In this document: positions 7,327-15,825 of the stretch, piece by piece
Layout: each line of letters opens with the position of its first letter
Numbering within the stretch: position 1 is the first letter of the stretch
The notes under the pieces: model-generated
What the model was told of the DNA's origin: nothing
The model's database searches: none
What the model saw: only the letters and a program-made list of their open reading frames with translations
Translations under genes and position numbers: made by a program
NCBI GenBank assembly: GCA_039908535.1
Contig: JAMOAW010000061.1
Location: 1-25,195 of the forward strand
DNA: 25,195 nt
Source: JAMOAW01 sp039908535
GTDB taxonomy: Bacteria; Pseudomonadota; Magnetococcia; Magnetococcales; JADFZT01
Direction: 5' to 3'

Positions 7327-8336
7327 AAATGGGTCCAACCACGCGTTCCAACTTGATGTATTTGCCCTTCGCGATAGACCTCAACCCGTGGCGGAGCAGG
7401 GATTATATAACCGATTTTGGTCACAGATACTCCAACCTGCTGGCCAATTTCTACTATCCTTTGCCAAGCAGCGGGGGGGAGCGTCAATAAAAGTTCGTAA
7501 TCTTCCCCAGCCGTTAAGGCCGACTCTAAGGCCTCAATACCAAAATTGTCTACCATTCGTTGACCACTTGCAGAGAGGGGAATCTGCTCGGTTTGAATAG
7601 CGGCACCCACCCCAGAAGCCCGGCAGATATGGGTTAAATCGGCCAACAGTCCATCCGAAATATCCATCATCGCATGAACCACCCCTGATTCACACGCCTC
7701 AACCCCAAAAGACAAGCGGGGCGTTGGTAATAAAAATCGCTGTTGAAAAAAAAGCCGGTCGGCTTCCGAAAGACCCAAATACCGCCCCTGTTGCACAGCG
7801 AAACCAAATCCTGCATCGCCAATGGTGCCCGTAACCCCTATCAGATCCCCTGGGCGCGCCATGGAACGCAATGTGGCCCGACCTGGTTCTCCCAATCCCA
7901 ACAAGGTAATCCCAATCTGAACCCGATCCCCTCCCGAAACCGTATCTCCTCCCACCAAGGTGACTCCAAACTCTTGACTGGCAGCAGCCAGACCCTTGGA
8001 AAAATTGGTGATCCAAGAAAGAGGGGTCGTAGGGGGAAGATTTAATGAGAGCAGATACCAACGTGGCTGCCCACCCATGGCGGCAATGTCGGAAAGATTC
8101 ACCCGCAAGGCCTTCTGACCCAATAGAACGGGATCGACCTGGAGATCAAAATGGGTTCCAGCCACCAATGTGTCGGTTGTGATCAGCAGATGGCGATCCC
8201 CCGTCACCGAAAGAATGGCCGCATCATCTCCAATCCCCAAAATCACATCTCGATCCTTCGACCGAGACAAGGGCCGCCATAAGGTATCGATCAACCCAAA
8301 CTCTCCCAGCGCGGCTATGGTTTTATTTGGGTCCAT
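7323..8336 (-). CDS. thiL: Thiamine-monophosphate kinase
   Basis: The 337-residue ThiL phosphorylates thiamine monophosphate to thiamine diphosphate with ATP. It belongs to the PurM/AIR-synthase fold. The N-terminus EFGLIDTL precedes GIGDDAAIL (34-42), a metal/ATP-binding motif. TTDTLVAGTHFD, the AMGGQPRW region, LVGGDTVSG and MMDISDGLLADLTHI are all diagnostic, as is TAGEDYELL near the C-terminus. Start ATG 8334-8336 gives the standard N-terminus MDPNKTIAALGEFGLI. In many proteobacteria thiL follows ribH-nusB directly. Here about 1.7 kb of repeats and a broken ATPase gene separate it from nusB, so it probably has its own promoter. Confidence 0.95.
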   Translation of the reverse strand: MDPNKTIAALGEFGLIDTLWRPLSRSKDRDVILGIGDDAAILSVTGDRHLLITTDTLVAGTHFDLQVDPVLLGQKALRVNLSDIAAMGGQPRWYLLSLNLPPTTPLSWITNFSKGLAAASQEFGVTLVGGDTVSGGDRVQIGITLLGLGEPGRATLRSMARPGDLIGVTGTIGDAGFGFAVQQGRYLGLSEADRLFFQQRFLLPTPRLSFGVEACESGVVHAMMDISDGLLADLTHICRASGVGAAIQTEQIPLSASGQRMVDNFGIEALESALTAGEDYELLLTLPPAAWQRIVEIGQQVGVSVTKIGYIIPAPPRVEVYREGQIHQVGTRGWTHF

Positions 8337-8362
8337 CTATACAACACTCCCCCTAACCCAGT

Positions 8363-8391
8363 TATATAATGACATGGAATGATACAAACAA
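8363..8391 (-). promoter_or_regulatory. Candidate sigma-70 promoter of thiL
   Basis: On the minus strand TTGTTT (8391-8386) and TATATA (8368-8363) are separated by 17 bases. They lie about 27 bases ahead of the thiL ATG. This would restore transcription to a gene cut off from the rib-nusB operon. The -35 is only a partial match. Confidence 0.35.
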
Positions 8392-8392
8392 A

Positions 8393-8464
8393 GTAACCGT
8401 TCACCGAAGTAAAATTTTACGTTAATTGAAACTCAATGATTTATTGCTTTGGCGTAACCGTTCA
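8393..8464 (+). repeat. GTAACCGTTCA direct repeat pair
   Basis: The 11-mer GTAACCGTTCA occurs at 8393-8403 and 8454-8464. GTAA-initiated ends suggest remnants of an IS terminus, possibly IS66-like, compared with the GTAACTATTCA ends at 3686 and 4755. There is no gene between them. Confidence 0.35.
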
Positions 8465-8467
8465 TAT

Positions 8468-8545
8468 ATTAATAAAAAAAAGGGGTCTGGGGGATTGCCC
8501 CCAGGGTTTTGGAGCCGTCTGTAAAAGTTTTTCGGCAACGGCTCC
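8468..8545 (+). repeat. Intergenic hairpin repeat R2 (short member) plus adjacent hairpin
   Basis: GGGGT followed by CTGGGGG-ATTG-CCCCCAG copies the third block of R1, and GGTTTTG follows. Next to it GGAGCCGT (8511-8518) faces ACGGCTCC (8538-8545), an eight-base stem with a 19-base loop. Confidence 0.65.
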
Positions 8546-8594
8546 CAACAATAGATCTTCAGCCATAATAAAAACAGAAATTGGTCTCATGTCC

Positions 8595-8746
8595 ATGTAT
8601 CGGAAAAATAAAAAATCAAGACCTTGGGGGCGGAGAACCGCCCCCAACACCCCCACCCTTTTTTTTTATTAAAAGAAAAAAGGGGCCTGGGGGATTGCCC
8701 CCAGGGTTTTTCTTTTGACTTTTTGCCCGAAGGGCATCATGTTCTT
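8595..8746 (-). repeat. Intergenic hairpin repeat R3 (full-length, inverted)
   Basis: Read on the minus strand it runs: GATGCCC-TTC-GGGCA; CCTGGGGG-CAAT-CCCCCAGG; C4-T6; A9; GGGGGCGG-TTCT-CCGCCCCC; AAGGTCTTGATTTTTT; CCGATACAT. It is nearly identical over its length to R7 (20365-20518), about 11.7 kb away in the opposite orientation. Confidence 0.8.
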
Positions 8747-8810
8747 AAGGGCAACTGCCCAGTAATTTTTGTCCGACCGAGAACCGCATCAGAGACGGAA
8801 AAACCGGATT

Positions 8811-9870
8811 CTAATAAGGTTCGACATTCTGGAATGTCACTGGCAAGGGTGGCCTTGGTCCCTTCCTTATAACTTCCCGTCCATCTATCCCTTTATCATC
8901 CACCAAAGATTCACTGTGGGTAGTGATCAATAATTGCTGTTTACGATGTTTTTGAACAGTATAAATGAGAGGGGCGAGTTGACTGACAATACCAGCATTG
9001 AGTGAGAGTTCCGGTTCTTCCAATAACAGCGGCCCAGAGCTGTCCAGCATGGACCAAAACAATCCAAGCAGTCGCAACGTCCCATCGGAAAATTGATCTT
9101 CTCTTTGTTTACTCCCATGAGCCCGCCAATGTTCATAATTCGCCTCTAGATGCGGAACACCCGTCGTCTCATCCCGTATCAAATTTATTTCTTTGAGTTG
9201 GGGAACCGCGATACGCAAGGCATCTTCAATTTTATTAAGCCGAGATTTTTGTATGCTAGGCGTTAATCGGGCGATGCGTTCTAAAAAATCCAGGCCGAAT
9301 GGATCGTTTTCCACATTGAAAGATTTAAATTTCTCAGGATAACGAAGTAATTGGGGAACCATATGCAGATATTCAATTTTTTTAAAAGTCTCGGCAATGA
9401 CCCGAAATTTAAAATTACTATTGATCTGCTCCAGATGGGTTTGGGTCAAACGCTCTTCATCTTTAAGGTCGTTTTCATCTGGCCTGGAAAGAATTAAATC
9501 ACCTTTTTTATCCCAAATTTGCTCATGACGCAGCAAAACTCGGCGTTTTCCCCGAGACTCTTGCCTCATGCCGATAGAATATTTCCATTCAATAGGTCCA
9601 TCAATACTGTTTACCAAAGAAATTGTAATATGGACATCTGGATTTTGACGGGCAGCCAGACAGCGAATTTTAGTTAACCCCCCCCCGATCCGAAACCGCT
9701 TTTTGCAGACCGCCCCCCTCTTTGGCAATGTCACGCAAAAAACGAAAAACATCCAATAAATTGGATTTGCCCGAAGCGTTGGGGCCTAGAATAAATTGGC
9801 GTGGACGCAATTTAACATCTATATGTTTAAAATTTCGCCAATTATCTAACTCTAAATGCGCAATAAGCAT
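8811..9870 (-). pseudogene. AAA family ATPase split by a G9 run and lacking a normal C-terminus
   Basis: ATG 9870, behind GGGGAGG, opens MLIAHLELDNWRNFKHIDVK with Walker A GPNASGKSN. At a run of nine G (minus strand; 9678-9686) the frame goes to SDRGGVN and stops. Dropping one G restores SDRGG-LTKIRCLAARQNPDV and a long conserved frame. That frame has signature-like FSDGTLRLLGL, Walker B LLLEEPELSLN and H-switch TTHSESLVD. After SLVD the sequence departs from the family (DKGIDGREVIRKG...) and stops at 8811, so the C-terminal about 40-60 residues are missing. It is the same broad family as the intact ATPase at 1778, but divergent and without a DUF4276 partner. It lies in a rib-nusB/thiL junction full of repeats. 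Either it is a decaying pseudogene or the G run is a slippage switch; the lost tail favours decay. Confidence 0.75.
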
Positions 9871-9885
9871 GGCCTCCCCTCTTGC

Positions 9886-10026
9886 AGGAAAAAAAAAATT
9901 AAAAACAAAACCCTGGGGGATGAATCCCCCAGACCCCCTCTTTTTTTTAAAACTTAAAAAAAAGAGGGGGTCTGGGGGGCGGTTCTCCGCCCCCCAAGGT
10001 CTTGATTTTTATTTTTCCGATATATT
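9886..10026 (+). repeat. Intergenic hairpin repeat R4 (full-length)
   Basis: CCCTGGGGGATGAATCCCCCAG, then C5-T-C-T8, an A run, GGGGGTCT, GGGGGGCGG-TTCT-CCGCCCCCC, AAGGTCTTGATTTTTA and CCGATA. It lacks the short GCCC/GGGC hairpin. Its right edge is a few bases from the nusB stop and may serve as its terminator. Confidence 0.8.
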
Positions 10027-10029
10027 AAA

Positions 10030-10518
10030 TCACCCCTCCACCCCGCGAACCTTCCCCGCTACATGGTCCAAAACCCCATTGATAAATTTATCCGACCCCT
10101 CGCCGCTAAATCGTTTGGCAAGCTCAATAGCCTCATCAATGATCACCCGCAAAGGCAGATCCTGCTCTGCCAGAAGTTCAAAGATACCCAAACGCAAAAT
10201 ATTGCGATCCACCACAGAAACCCGGTCTATGGCCCAATTGTCCGCCGCTTTGACAATCCAGCTGTCCAGCTCCTCCCGTCGCCGCCAACACCCCAGAGCG
10301 ACGCGTTCGAAATATGCGCTGTCCGCCACACTGCCGCTCACCTGCTCTTCCAACTGAAAATTCATGGCATGACCCATATCCACATGGGCCACCTCACACT
10401 GATAGAGGGTTTGCAAAATCAACTCCCGCGCCTTGCGACGGCGGCCCCGTTGGGAGTGATTGTGGGTTTCAACATCCTTGTTGACCATTGATCGAAGTTC
10501 TATAGACATGCGCCTCAA
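10030..10518 (-). CDS. nusB: Transcription antitermination protein NusB
   Basis: The 162-residue NusB binds boxA RNA with NusE/S10 in the rRNA antitermination complex. The diagnostic stretches are RRKARELILQTLYQCE near the N-terminus, then DRVSVVDRNILRLGIFELL, the IDEAIELAKRFSGEGSDKFINGVLD segment, and a short basic tail. The start at 10518 (MRRMSIELRS) overlaps the ribH stop by four bases. ATG 10509 is an alternative. It ends the rib operon, as in many proteobacteria. The usual next gene, thiL, has been displaced. Confidence 0.95.
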   Translation of the reverse strand: MRRMSIELRSMVNKDVETHNHSQRGRRRKARELILQTLYQCEVAHVDMGHAMNFQLEEQVSGSVADSAYFERVALGCWRRREELDSWIVKAADNWAIDRVSVVDRNILRLGIFELLAEQDLPLRVIIDEAIELAKRFSGEGSDKFINGVLDHVAGKVRGVEG

Positions 10519-10985
10519 ATTTTACTAAAAAGATCAAGCATTTCAATTACCGTCAGCGCGGTTTCCCACCCCTTATTGCCGGCTTTGGCACCCGCCCGAT
10601 CTACCGCTTGTTCTACCGTATCGGTGGTTAAAACCCCAAACCCAATGGGAATTTCCGTGGCTAACGACACCGAGGCTACCCCTTTGGTCACCTCAGAAGC
10701 GACATAATCAAAATGGGGCGTCGCTCCCCGAATCACCGCTCCTAAACAGAGCAGACCATCAAAACGACCACTTTTGGCACATTTTTGCGCCGCCATAGGT
10801 ATTTCAAACGCCCCCGGAACTCGAATTAAAGTAATGTTCGACTCCTTTACCCCATGCCGCAACAAACAATCCACCGCTCCCTCGACCAACCGTTCGGTGA
10901 TAAAGCTATTAAACCTGGAAACAACAATCCCAAAACGGTGGATGGATCCATCTAAATGACCTTCCAAAACATCCATTTTACTCAT
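10515..10985 (-). CDS. ribH: 6,7-dimethyl-8-ribityllumazine synthase
   Basis: The 156-residue RibH condenses 3,4-dihydroxy-2-butanone 4-phosphate with the RibA/RibD/phosphatase-derived pyrimidine to make lumazine, the riboflavin synthase substrate. The family signatures are VVSRFNSFITERLVEGA, VPGAFEIPMAAQ, the LGAVIRGATPHFDYV loop with the catalytic-histidine region, and IPIGFGVLTTDTVEQA. Start ATG 10985 overlaps the ribBA stop, and its own stop overlaps nusB, so the three are translationally coupled. Confidence 0.96.
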   Translation of the reverse strand: MSKMDVLEGHLDGSIHRFGIVVSRFNSFITERLVEGAVDCLLRHGVKESNITLIRVPGAFEIPMAAQKCAKSGRFDGLLCLGAVIRGATPHFDYVASEVTKGVASVSLATEIPIGFGVLTTDTVEQAVDRAGAKAGNKGWETALTVIEMLDLFSKI

Positions 10986-12253
10986 GATTTTTTCCCCTTA
11001 TTTTGAGATTTTCCCTTCGATATCCCAGAGAGATCACCGGCAGAAAATTGTCGTAACATATGGCCCATCTTATATTGCTTGACCGCCAAATAACGGGCAT
11101 TATCCGCATGGGCTGGTAATTCAATGGGAAGACGCTCTACAATTTCCAAGCCGTGCCCTTCTAACCCAATAATTTTTTTTGGATTGTTGGTTAAAATACG
11201 CATCCGCCCCACCCCTAAATCTTTGAGGATTTGCGCCCCAATGCCATAATCTCGTAGATCGGCCGGAAATCCCAACTCCTCGTTGGCTTGAACCGTATCC
11301 AGTCCCTGATCCTGAAGATTATAGGCGTGCATTTTATTCACTAAACCAATGCCTCGCCCCTCCTGGCGCAAATATAATACAACCCCTCTCCCTTCCTTGC
11401 CAATCCGCTCCATTGCCACATGTAGTTGATCCCCACAATCACAACGCAGGCTGCCAAATAAATCCCCCGTCAAACACTCCGAATGGACCCGGACCAAAAC
11501 TGGAATCTCTCGGTCAATCTCCCCCTTGATCAACGCCACATGTTGAAAATCGTCCACATCGTTGGTAAACACCACCAAGCGCCAATCCCCGCCATAACTG
11601 CTCGGTAAATGGGTCTCTACGGCTCGGTGTACCAAACACTCATTTTGGGTCCGAAATGAGATTAAATCGGCAATGGTCCCAATTTTTAATTGAAACTCCT
11701 GGGCAAATTCCATTAAATCCGGCACGCGCGCCATAGAGCCATCGTCTTTGAGTATTTCACAAATAACCGCCGAAGGGGCGCGACTGGCTAAGCGGGCCAG
11801 ATCCACCGAAGCCTCGGTATGACCTGCGCGCACCAATACCCCCCCATTGTGGGCCACCAATGGAAAGACATGGCCAGGACGAACCAAATCACAAGGGGAA
11901 CTGGACTCATCTATAGCCACCTGAATCGTGCGGGCCCGATCCTGTGCCGAAATACCCGTGGTCACCCCAGTCGCTGCCTCCACAGAGACCGTAAAGGCGG
12001 TCTTAAATTTGGCATCGTTATCCACCACCATCAACGGCAGGTGCATCTTGGCCACCCGCTCTTCCGTCAACGCCAAGCAGATCAAACCACGACCATGTTT
12101 CGACATAAAATTAATCGCCTCTGCCGTACATCTGTCAGCGGCGATAATTAAATCTCCTTCATTTTCCCGGTCTTCGTCGTCCACTAAAATTACCATTCGA
12201 CCAGCACGGAAATCCTGAATGATCTCTTCGATTGAATTAAAAACATCAGCCAT
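10982..12253 (-). CDS. ribBA: Bifunctional DHBP synthase / GTP cyclohydrolase II
   Basis: The 423-residue fusion supplies both branch precursors of riboflavin. The N-terminal RibB half has LVDDEDRENEGDLIIAAD (metal/acidic loop), SKHGRGLICLAL, DRARTIQVAID and RPGHVFPLVAHNGGVLVRAGHTEASVDL. The RibA half begins near residue 205 and has VRVHSECLTGDLFGSLRCDCG with the three zinc cysteines. It continues with YLRQEGRGIGLVNK and GIGAQILKDLGV, ending in NPKKIIGLEGHGLEIVERLP. Both halves appear complete. It is five bases after ribE and overlaps ribH. Confidence 0.96.
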   Translation of the reverse strand: MADVFNSIEEIIQDFRAGRMVILVDDEDRENEGDLIIAADRCTAEAINFMSKHGRGLICLALTEERVAKMHLPLMVVDNDAKFKTAFTVSVEAATGVTTGISAQDRARTIQVAIDESSSPCDLVRPGHVFPLVAHNGGVLVRAGHTEASVDLARLASRAPSAVICEILKDDGSMARVPDLMEFAQEFQLKIGTIADLISFRTQNECLVHRAVETHLPSSYGGDWRLVVFTNDVDDFQHVALIKGEIDREIPVLVRVHSECLTGDLFGSLRCDCGDQLHVAMERIGKEGRGVVLYLRQEGRGIGLVNKMHAYNLQDQGLDTVQANEELGFPADLRDYGIGAQILKDLGVGRMRILTNNPKKIIGLEGHGLEIVERLPIELPAHADNARYLAVKQYKMGHMLRQFSAGDLSGISKGKSQNKGKKS

Positions 12254-12258
12254 GGAAA

Positions 12259-12969
12259 TTAAATGAATCCCTTCTCGCGTAGTGTGCGTTCATCCAACCC
12301 ACCAGACCCCTTATAAACGGTTCCCATTTTATGACTGGAAGAGGAACACCCCAGCCCCCCTCTGGAAAGCAACCGCTCAACATAACGGCCCAATAGATCG
12401 GTTTCAATGTTGACCTCTCGGCCAGGAACCAACCCTGTTAATGTGGTCTTTTTTTGCGTATGTGGTATAATATTTACCGAAAAACGGGTGATCTCACCGT
12501 TATCTTCCACTTCGTTGACTGTCAAACTTACCCCATCAATCGCAATGGAGCCTTTAGAAACGATATACTTGCCCGCCAAAACCGGAACACGAAACCAAAT
12601 TTCGTTGGATCTTCCACGAGGGGAGACCCGTTCCACACGGCCAATCGCATCCACATGACCTTGAACAATATGACCATCCAATCGTCCCCCTACCTGTAGG
12701 GCCCGCTCTAGATTGACCACTGAGCCTGGAACCAAGGTCGTAAACGTTGTGCGTTGCACCGTTTCAGAAGAGACCTCCACACTAAAAGAAGAGGCTCCGG
12801 TCTTTTCTACACTCTCCACAACAGTCAAACAGGCCCCATTTACCGCAATAGAGTCCCCCATCCGCACCGAACTCATCTCCCAGGGGCAACGCACCTCTAA
12901 ACGCCAATCAAGCGTTGATTTGCGTATGCCACCAATGGTGCCGATATCTTCAATCAAACCGGTAAACAT
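12259..12969 (-). CDS. ribE: Riboflavin synthase, alpha subunit
   Basis: The 236-residue enzyme dismutates two lumazines to riboflavin. Its two lumazine-binding repeats are visible: MFTGLIEDIGTIGG with GDSIAVNGACLTVV, then GHIVQGHVDAIGRV with GSIAIDGVSLTVNEV. Each repeat is about 95 residues. The C-terminal tail after ETDLLGRYVERLL (SRGGLGCSSSSHKMG...) is somewhat longer than the minimal enzyme. The start ATG at 12969 lies two bases after the ribD stop. The gene is also called ribC in some organisms. Confidence 0.95.
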   Translation of the reverse strand: MFTGLIEDIGTIGGIRKSTLDWRLEVRCPWEMSSVRMGDSIAVNGACLTVVESVEKTGASSFSVEVSSETVQRTTFTTLVPGSVVNLERALQVGGRLDGHIVQGHVDAIGRVERVSPRGRSNEIWFRVPVLAGKYIVSKGSIAIDGVSLTVNEVEDNGEITRFSVNIIPHTQKKTTLTGLVPGREVNIETDLLGRYVERLLSRGGLGCSSSSHKMGTVYKGSGGLDERTLREKGFI

Positions 12970-12971
12970 GG

Positions 12972-14078
12972 TTATTTAAAATCACCTTGAATCAAAAGAT
13001 CCTCCCCAAGATGGGTCACCCGTAGGTTAGATACCCGCCAAGCATCGGCCAAACAAGAGACCCCCTCCCCATGTAAAATACCTGGGGCTCCACGACCACC
13101 AATCAATTTTGGCGCCAAAAAAAGTTCCAAGCGATCTGCTAATTTGGCATCCAAAAGGGCTTGTGTTAAACGTCCACCCGCTTCAGAAAGAACACTCGTC
13201 ACCTCCATTTTGCCCAATTGTCCCATTAAATCAACTAAATCTACCCGCCCATCGCCATTTTTTTTACAATAAATCAACTGGACTCTGGCTCGCTTTTCCA
13301 AAGCAGCCCGACGAGCCTCCGTGGCCCGATCAGTGGTCGCAATCCAAAGGGGAGCCTGTTCAGAAGAGGTGAAAACTTGGGCATCCTCTGGAATGGCGAG
13401 TGTAGAATCCACTACCAAACGAATGGGATCCCGGCCATTGGCCAGTCGACAGGTTAAACGGGGATTGTCCATCGCCACCGTCCCGCTTCCAACCAGCACC
13501 ACATCGTGGGTATCACGCAACCGTTGCCCCCGTGTGCGGGCCATATCCCCGGTAATCCATTGACTCTCGCCACTGTGAGTGGCGGTTTTTCCATCCAAGG
13601 AGGCCGCCGATTTAATCGTCAGCAGGGGTCTGCCACGGGTTATCCAACTGACAAAAGGGGCGTTCAGCCATTGCGCCTGTGCCTCACCAACCCCCAAGGA
13701 GACCTCTATCCCCGCCTGTTGCAGACGTTGCAAACCACCTCCAGCTACCAGCGGATTGGGATCGGACATGGCCACCACCACCCGCGCCACTCCGGCTTGA
13801 ATCAGTGCTTCACAACAGGGCGGCGTGCGTCCAAAGTGGGAACAAGGCTCCAAGTTGACATAAACCGTCGCCCCAGCGGCTAAAGATCCCGCCGCACGCA
13901 GGGCAAATACCTCAGCATGGGGAGCACCCGCCAGCTGATGATATCCCCGTCCAACCACCTGCCCCCCTCTTTGCACAATTACACACCCCACCAGCGGATT
14001 CGGTCGGGTGCGACCGGTGGCACGAGCAGCCAACCGGATGGCCATACTCATAAAACCAATATCTTTTTGTGAGCCCAC
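12972..14078 (-). CDS. ribD: Bifunctional pyrimidine deaminase/reductase RibD
   Basis: The 368-residue RibD catalyses the second and third steps of the GTP branch of riboflavin synthesis. The deaminase domain has FMSMAIRLAARATGRTRPNP, the zinc motif HAEVFALR, and PCSHFGRTPPCCEALI. The reductase domain starts near residue 150, with RPLLTIKSAASLDGKTA, SQWITGDMARTRGQRLRDTHD and LSEAGGRLTQALL. The start chosen is GTG 14078, with AGGA about ten bases upstream. It places the N-terminus at the family's usual position; ATG 14051 would cut into the first helix. In many proteobacteria nrdR lies between glyA and ribD. Here only 26 bases separate them. Confidence 0.95.
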   Translation of the reverse strand: MGSQKDIGFMSMAIRLAARATGRTRPNPLVGCVIVQRGGQVVGRGYHQLAGAPHAEVFALRAAGSLAAGATVYVNLEPCSHFGRTPPCCEALIQAGVARVVVAMSDPNPLVAGGGLQRLQQAGIEVSLGVGEAQAQWLNAPFVSWITRGRPLLTIKSAASLDGKTATHSGESQWITGDMARTRGQRLRDTHDVVLVGSGTVAMDNPRLTCRLANGRDPIRLVVDSTLAIPEDAQVFTSSEQAPLWIATTDRATEARRAALEKRARVQLIYCKKNGDGRVDLVDLMGQLGKMEVTSVLSEAGGRLTQALLDAKLADRLELFLAPKLIGGRGAPGILHGEGVSCLADAWRVSNLRVTHLGEDLLIQGDFK

Positions 14079-14104
14079 AAATTTTAAATCCTACAAAATA
14101 TCCT

Positions 14105-15376
14105 CTATAAACCAGGATAGACAGGAAACTGTCGACATAACACCGCTACCCGCTTCCGAACCAACCCTTCAACCCGCTCCTCGCTGCCATCTTTGGCGGC
14201 GAGGGCATCCAAGACCTCAACCACCAAACGCCCCACTTCGGCAAAAATCGTTTCGTCAAAGCCACGGGTGGTGCCCGCTGGTGTCCCTAAACGAATACCA
14301 GAGGTGACAAATGGGCTTTGAGGGTCGTTGGGAATCGCATTTTTATTGCACGTTAACCCCGCCCGTTCTAAAGAACGTTCGGCATCTTTGCCCGTAATTT
14401 TGCGACTGGTTAAGTCCACCAACATTAAATGATTGTCCGTCCCACCAGAAACAATCCGCAACCCACCCGCTTCCAACGCCTGGGCCAGGGCTTGGGCATT
14501 TTTGCGAATCATCTGCGCATAAATTTTAAATTCGGGTGCCAACGCCTCTTTGAAGGCAACCGCCTTGGCCGCAATAATGTGCATGAGCGGCCCGCCCTGA
14601 ATACCAGGAAATATATTCGAATTGATTTTTTTGGCCAAATCTTCCCGATTGGTCAGAATCATCCCCCCACGAGGACCACGCAAGGTTTTATGCGTGGTGG
14701 TGGTGACAATATCGGCAAAAGGGATCGGACTTGGATGCTCACCGGCGGCCACCAACCCAGCAAAATGGGCCATGTCCACGACCAACGCCGCGCCAACCAG
14801 ATCACAAATTTTACGAAAACGAGCAAAATCAATTACCCGACTGTAGGCAGAGGCCCCGGCAACGATCATTTTAGGCCGATGCTTCAATGCCAACTCCTCC
14901 ACCTGATGATAGTCGATGTGTTCGGTTTCTGGATCCAATCCATATTGAAAAACTTGAAAAAATTGCCCTGAGAAATTGACTTTGGCCCCATGAGTCAAAT
15001 GTCCCCCATGGGCAAGAGACATGCCCATCATCACATCCCCTGGTTGCACCAAGGCCAAATAGGCCCCCATGTTGGCCTGAGAACCAGAATGGGGCTGAAC
15101 ATCCGCATATTCACAACCAAACAGAGCTTTGGCCCGCTCTATCGCCAAATCTTCGGCTTGATCGACAAATTCACACCCCCCATAATACCGCTTGTGGGGC
15201 CGACCTTCGGCATATTTATTGGTCATCACCGATGACATAGCCGCCAAAACCGCTGGGCTGACAATGTTTTCCGAAGCGATTAATTCAATCTGATCCCGCT
15301 GCCGGGCCAATTCACCACGAATAGCCGCGCTTATTTGCGGATCAAAATTTTCTAACGCGGTCCATATACCTGACAT
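14105..15376 (-). CDS. glyA: Serine hydroxymethyltransferase
   Basis: The 423-residue PLP enzyme interconverts serine and glycine, feeding one-carbon units to folate. It shows RQRDQIELIASENIVSPAVL, YAEGRPHKRYYGGCEFVDQ, VQPHSGSQANMGAYLA, and the PLP lysine region TTTTHKTLRGPRGG. IFPGIQGGPLMHIIAAKAVA and SGIRLGTPAGTTRGF follow. The frame is open upstream to 15451, but the conserved N-terminus MSGIWTALENFDPQ and an AAAGG ribosome binding site fix the start at 15376. That is six bases after rpiB ends. Confidence 0.96.
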   Translation of the reverse strand: MSGIWTALENFDPQISAAIRGELARQRDQIELIASENIVSPAVLAAMSSVMTNKYAEGRPHKRYYGGCEFVDQAEDLAIERAKALFGCEYADVQPHSGSQANMGAYLALVQPGDVMMGMSLAHGGHLTHGAKVNFSGQFFQVFQYGLDPETEHIDYHQVEELALKHRPKMIVAGASAYSRVIDFARFRKICDLVGAALVVDMAHFAGLVAAGEHPSPIPFADIVTTTTHKTLRGPRGGMILTNREDLAKKINSNIFPGIQGGPLMHIIAAKAVAFKEALAPEFKIYAQMIRKNAQALAQALEAGGLRIVSGGTDNHLMLVDLTSRKITGKDAERSLERAGLTCNKNAIPNDPQSPFVTSGIRLGTPAGTTRGFDETIFAEVGRLVVEVLDALAAKDGSEERVEGLVRKRVAVLCRQFPVYPGL

Positions 15377-15381
15377 TAAAG

Positions 15382-15819
15382 TTACCTTTCCAATTCCAGT
15401 TTTTCTATTCGCCTTTGATGGCGACCCGCTTGAAATGATTCTGTTAACCAAATAGAAACAATCTCTTCCGCAACGGCCACCCCCGTGGTCCGTCCCCCCA
15501 AAACCAACACGTTGGCATCGTTATGCTGACGCGACAAGCGCGCCGTGAAACCATCATGGCACAACGCCGCCCGAATCCCAGCAAACCGATTGGCAGCCAT
15601 GGACATTCCCAATCCCGTCCCACACAAAAGAATACCTCGATCCACCTCTTGGGCCAAAATGGCCTGACATAATTTTTTTGCCAAATCAGGATAATCTACA
15701 GAGATTGGCTCAAAAATACCCATATCAACCACCGTTAGCCCCTCAAGAACAGACAATTTTTTTACCAATACATTTTTTAGCTCAAACGCCCCATGATCAC
15801 ACGCCAGCGCAATTTTCAT
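15382..15819 (-). CDS. rpiB: Ribose-5-phosphate isomerase B
   Basis: The 145-residue RpiB/LacAB-family isomerase interconverts ribose 5-phosphate and ribulose 5-phosphate. The motifs are MKIALACDHGAFELKNVL, a catalytic cysteine region ILLCGTGLGMSMAANR, and the HNDANVLVLGGRTTG loop. The start is set at ATG 15819 from homology. The frame stays open upstream through repeat R5, and no Shine-Dalgarno is visible before 15819, so initiation may be weak or unusual. The glyA start follows six bases after its stop; the rpiB-glyA pairing is common. Confidence 0.93.
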   Translation of the reverse strand: MKIALACDHGAFELKNVLVKKLSVLEGLTVVDMGIFEPISVDYPDLAKKLCQAILAQEVDRGILLCGTGLGMSMAANRFAGIRAALCHDGFTARLSRQHNDANVLVLGGRTTGVAVAEEIVSIWLTESFQAGRHQRRIEKLELER

Positions 15820-15825
15820 TTTTTT

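Noticed and set aside
8462..8656. Small minus-strand frame between R3 and R2 (MDMRPISVFIMAEDLLLG...)
   Set aside because: It is framed by repeats at both ends, with no good ribosome binding site. It may be a gene fragment, but is too short to support.
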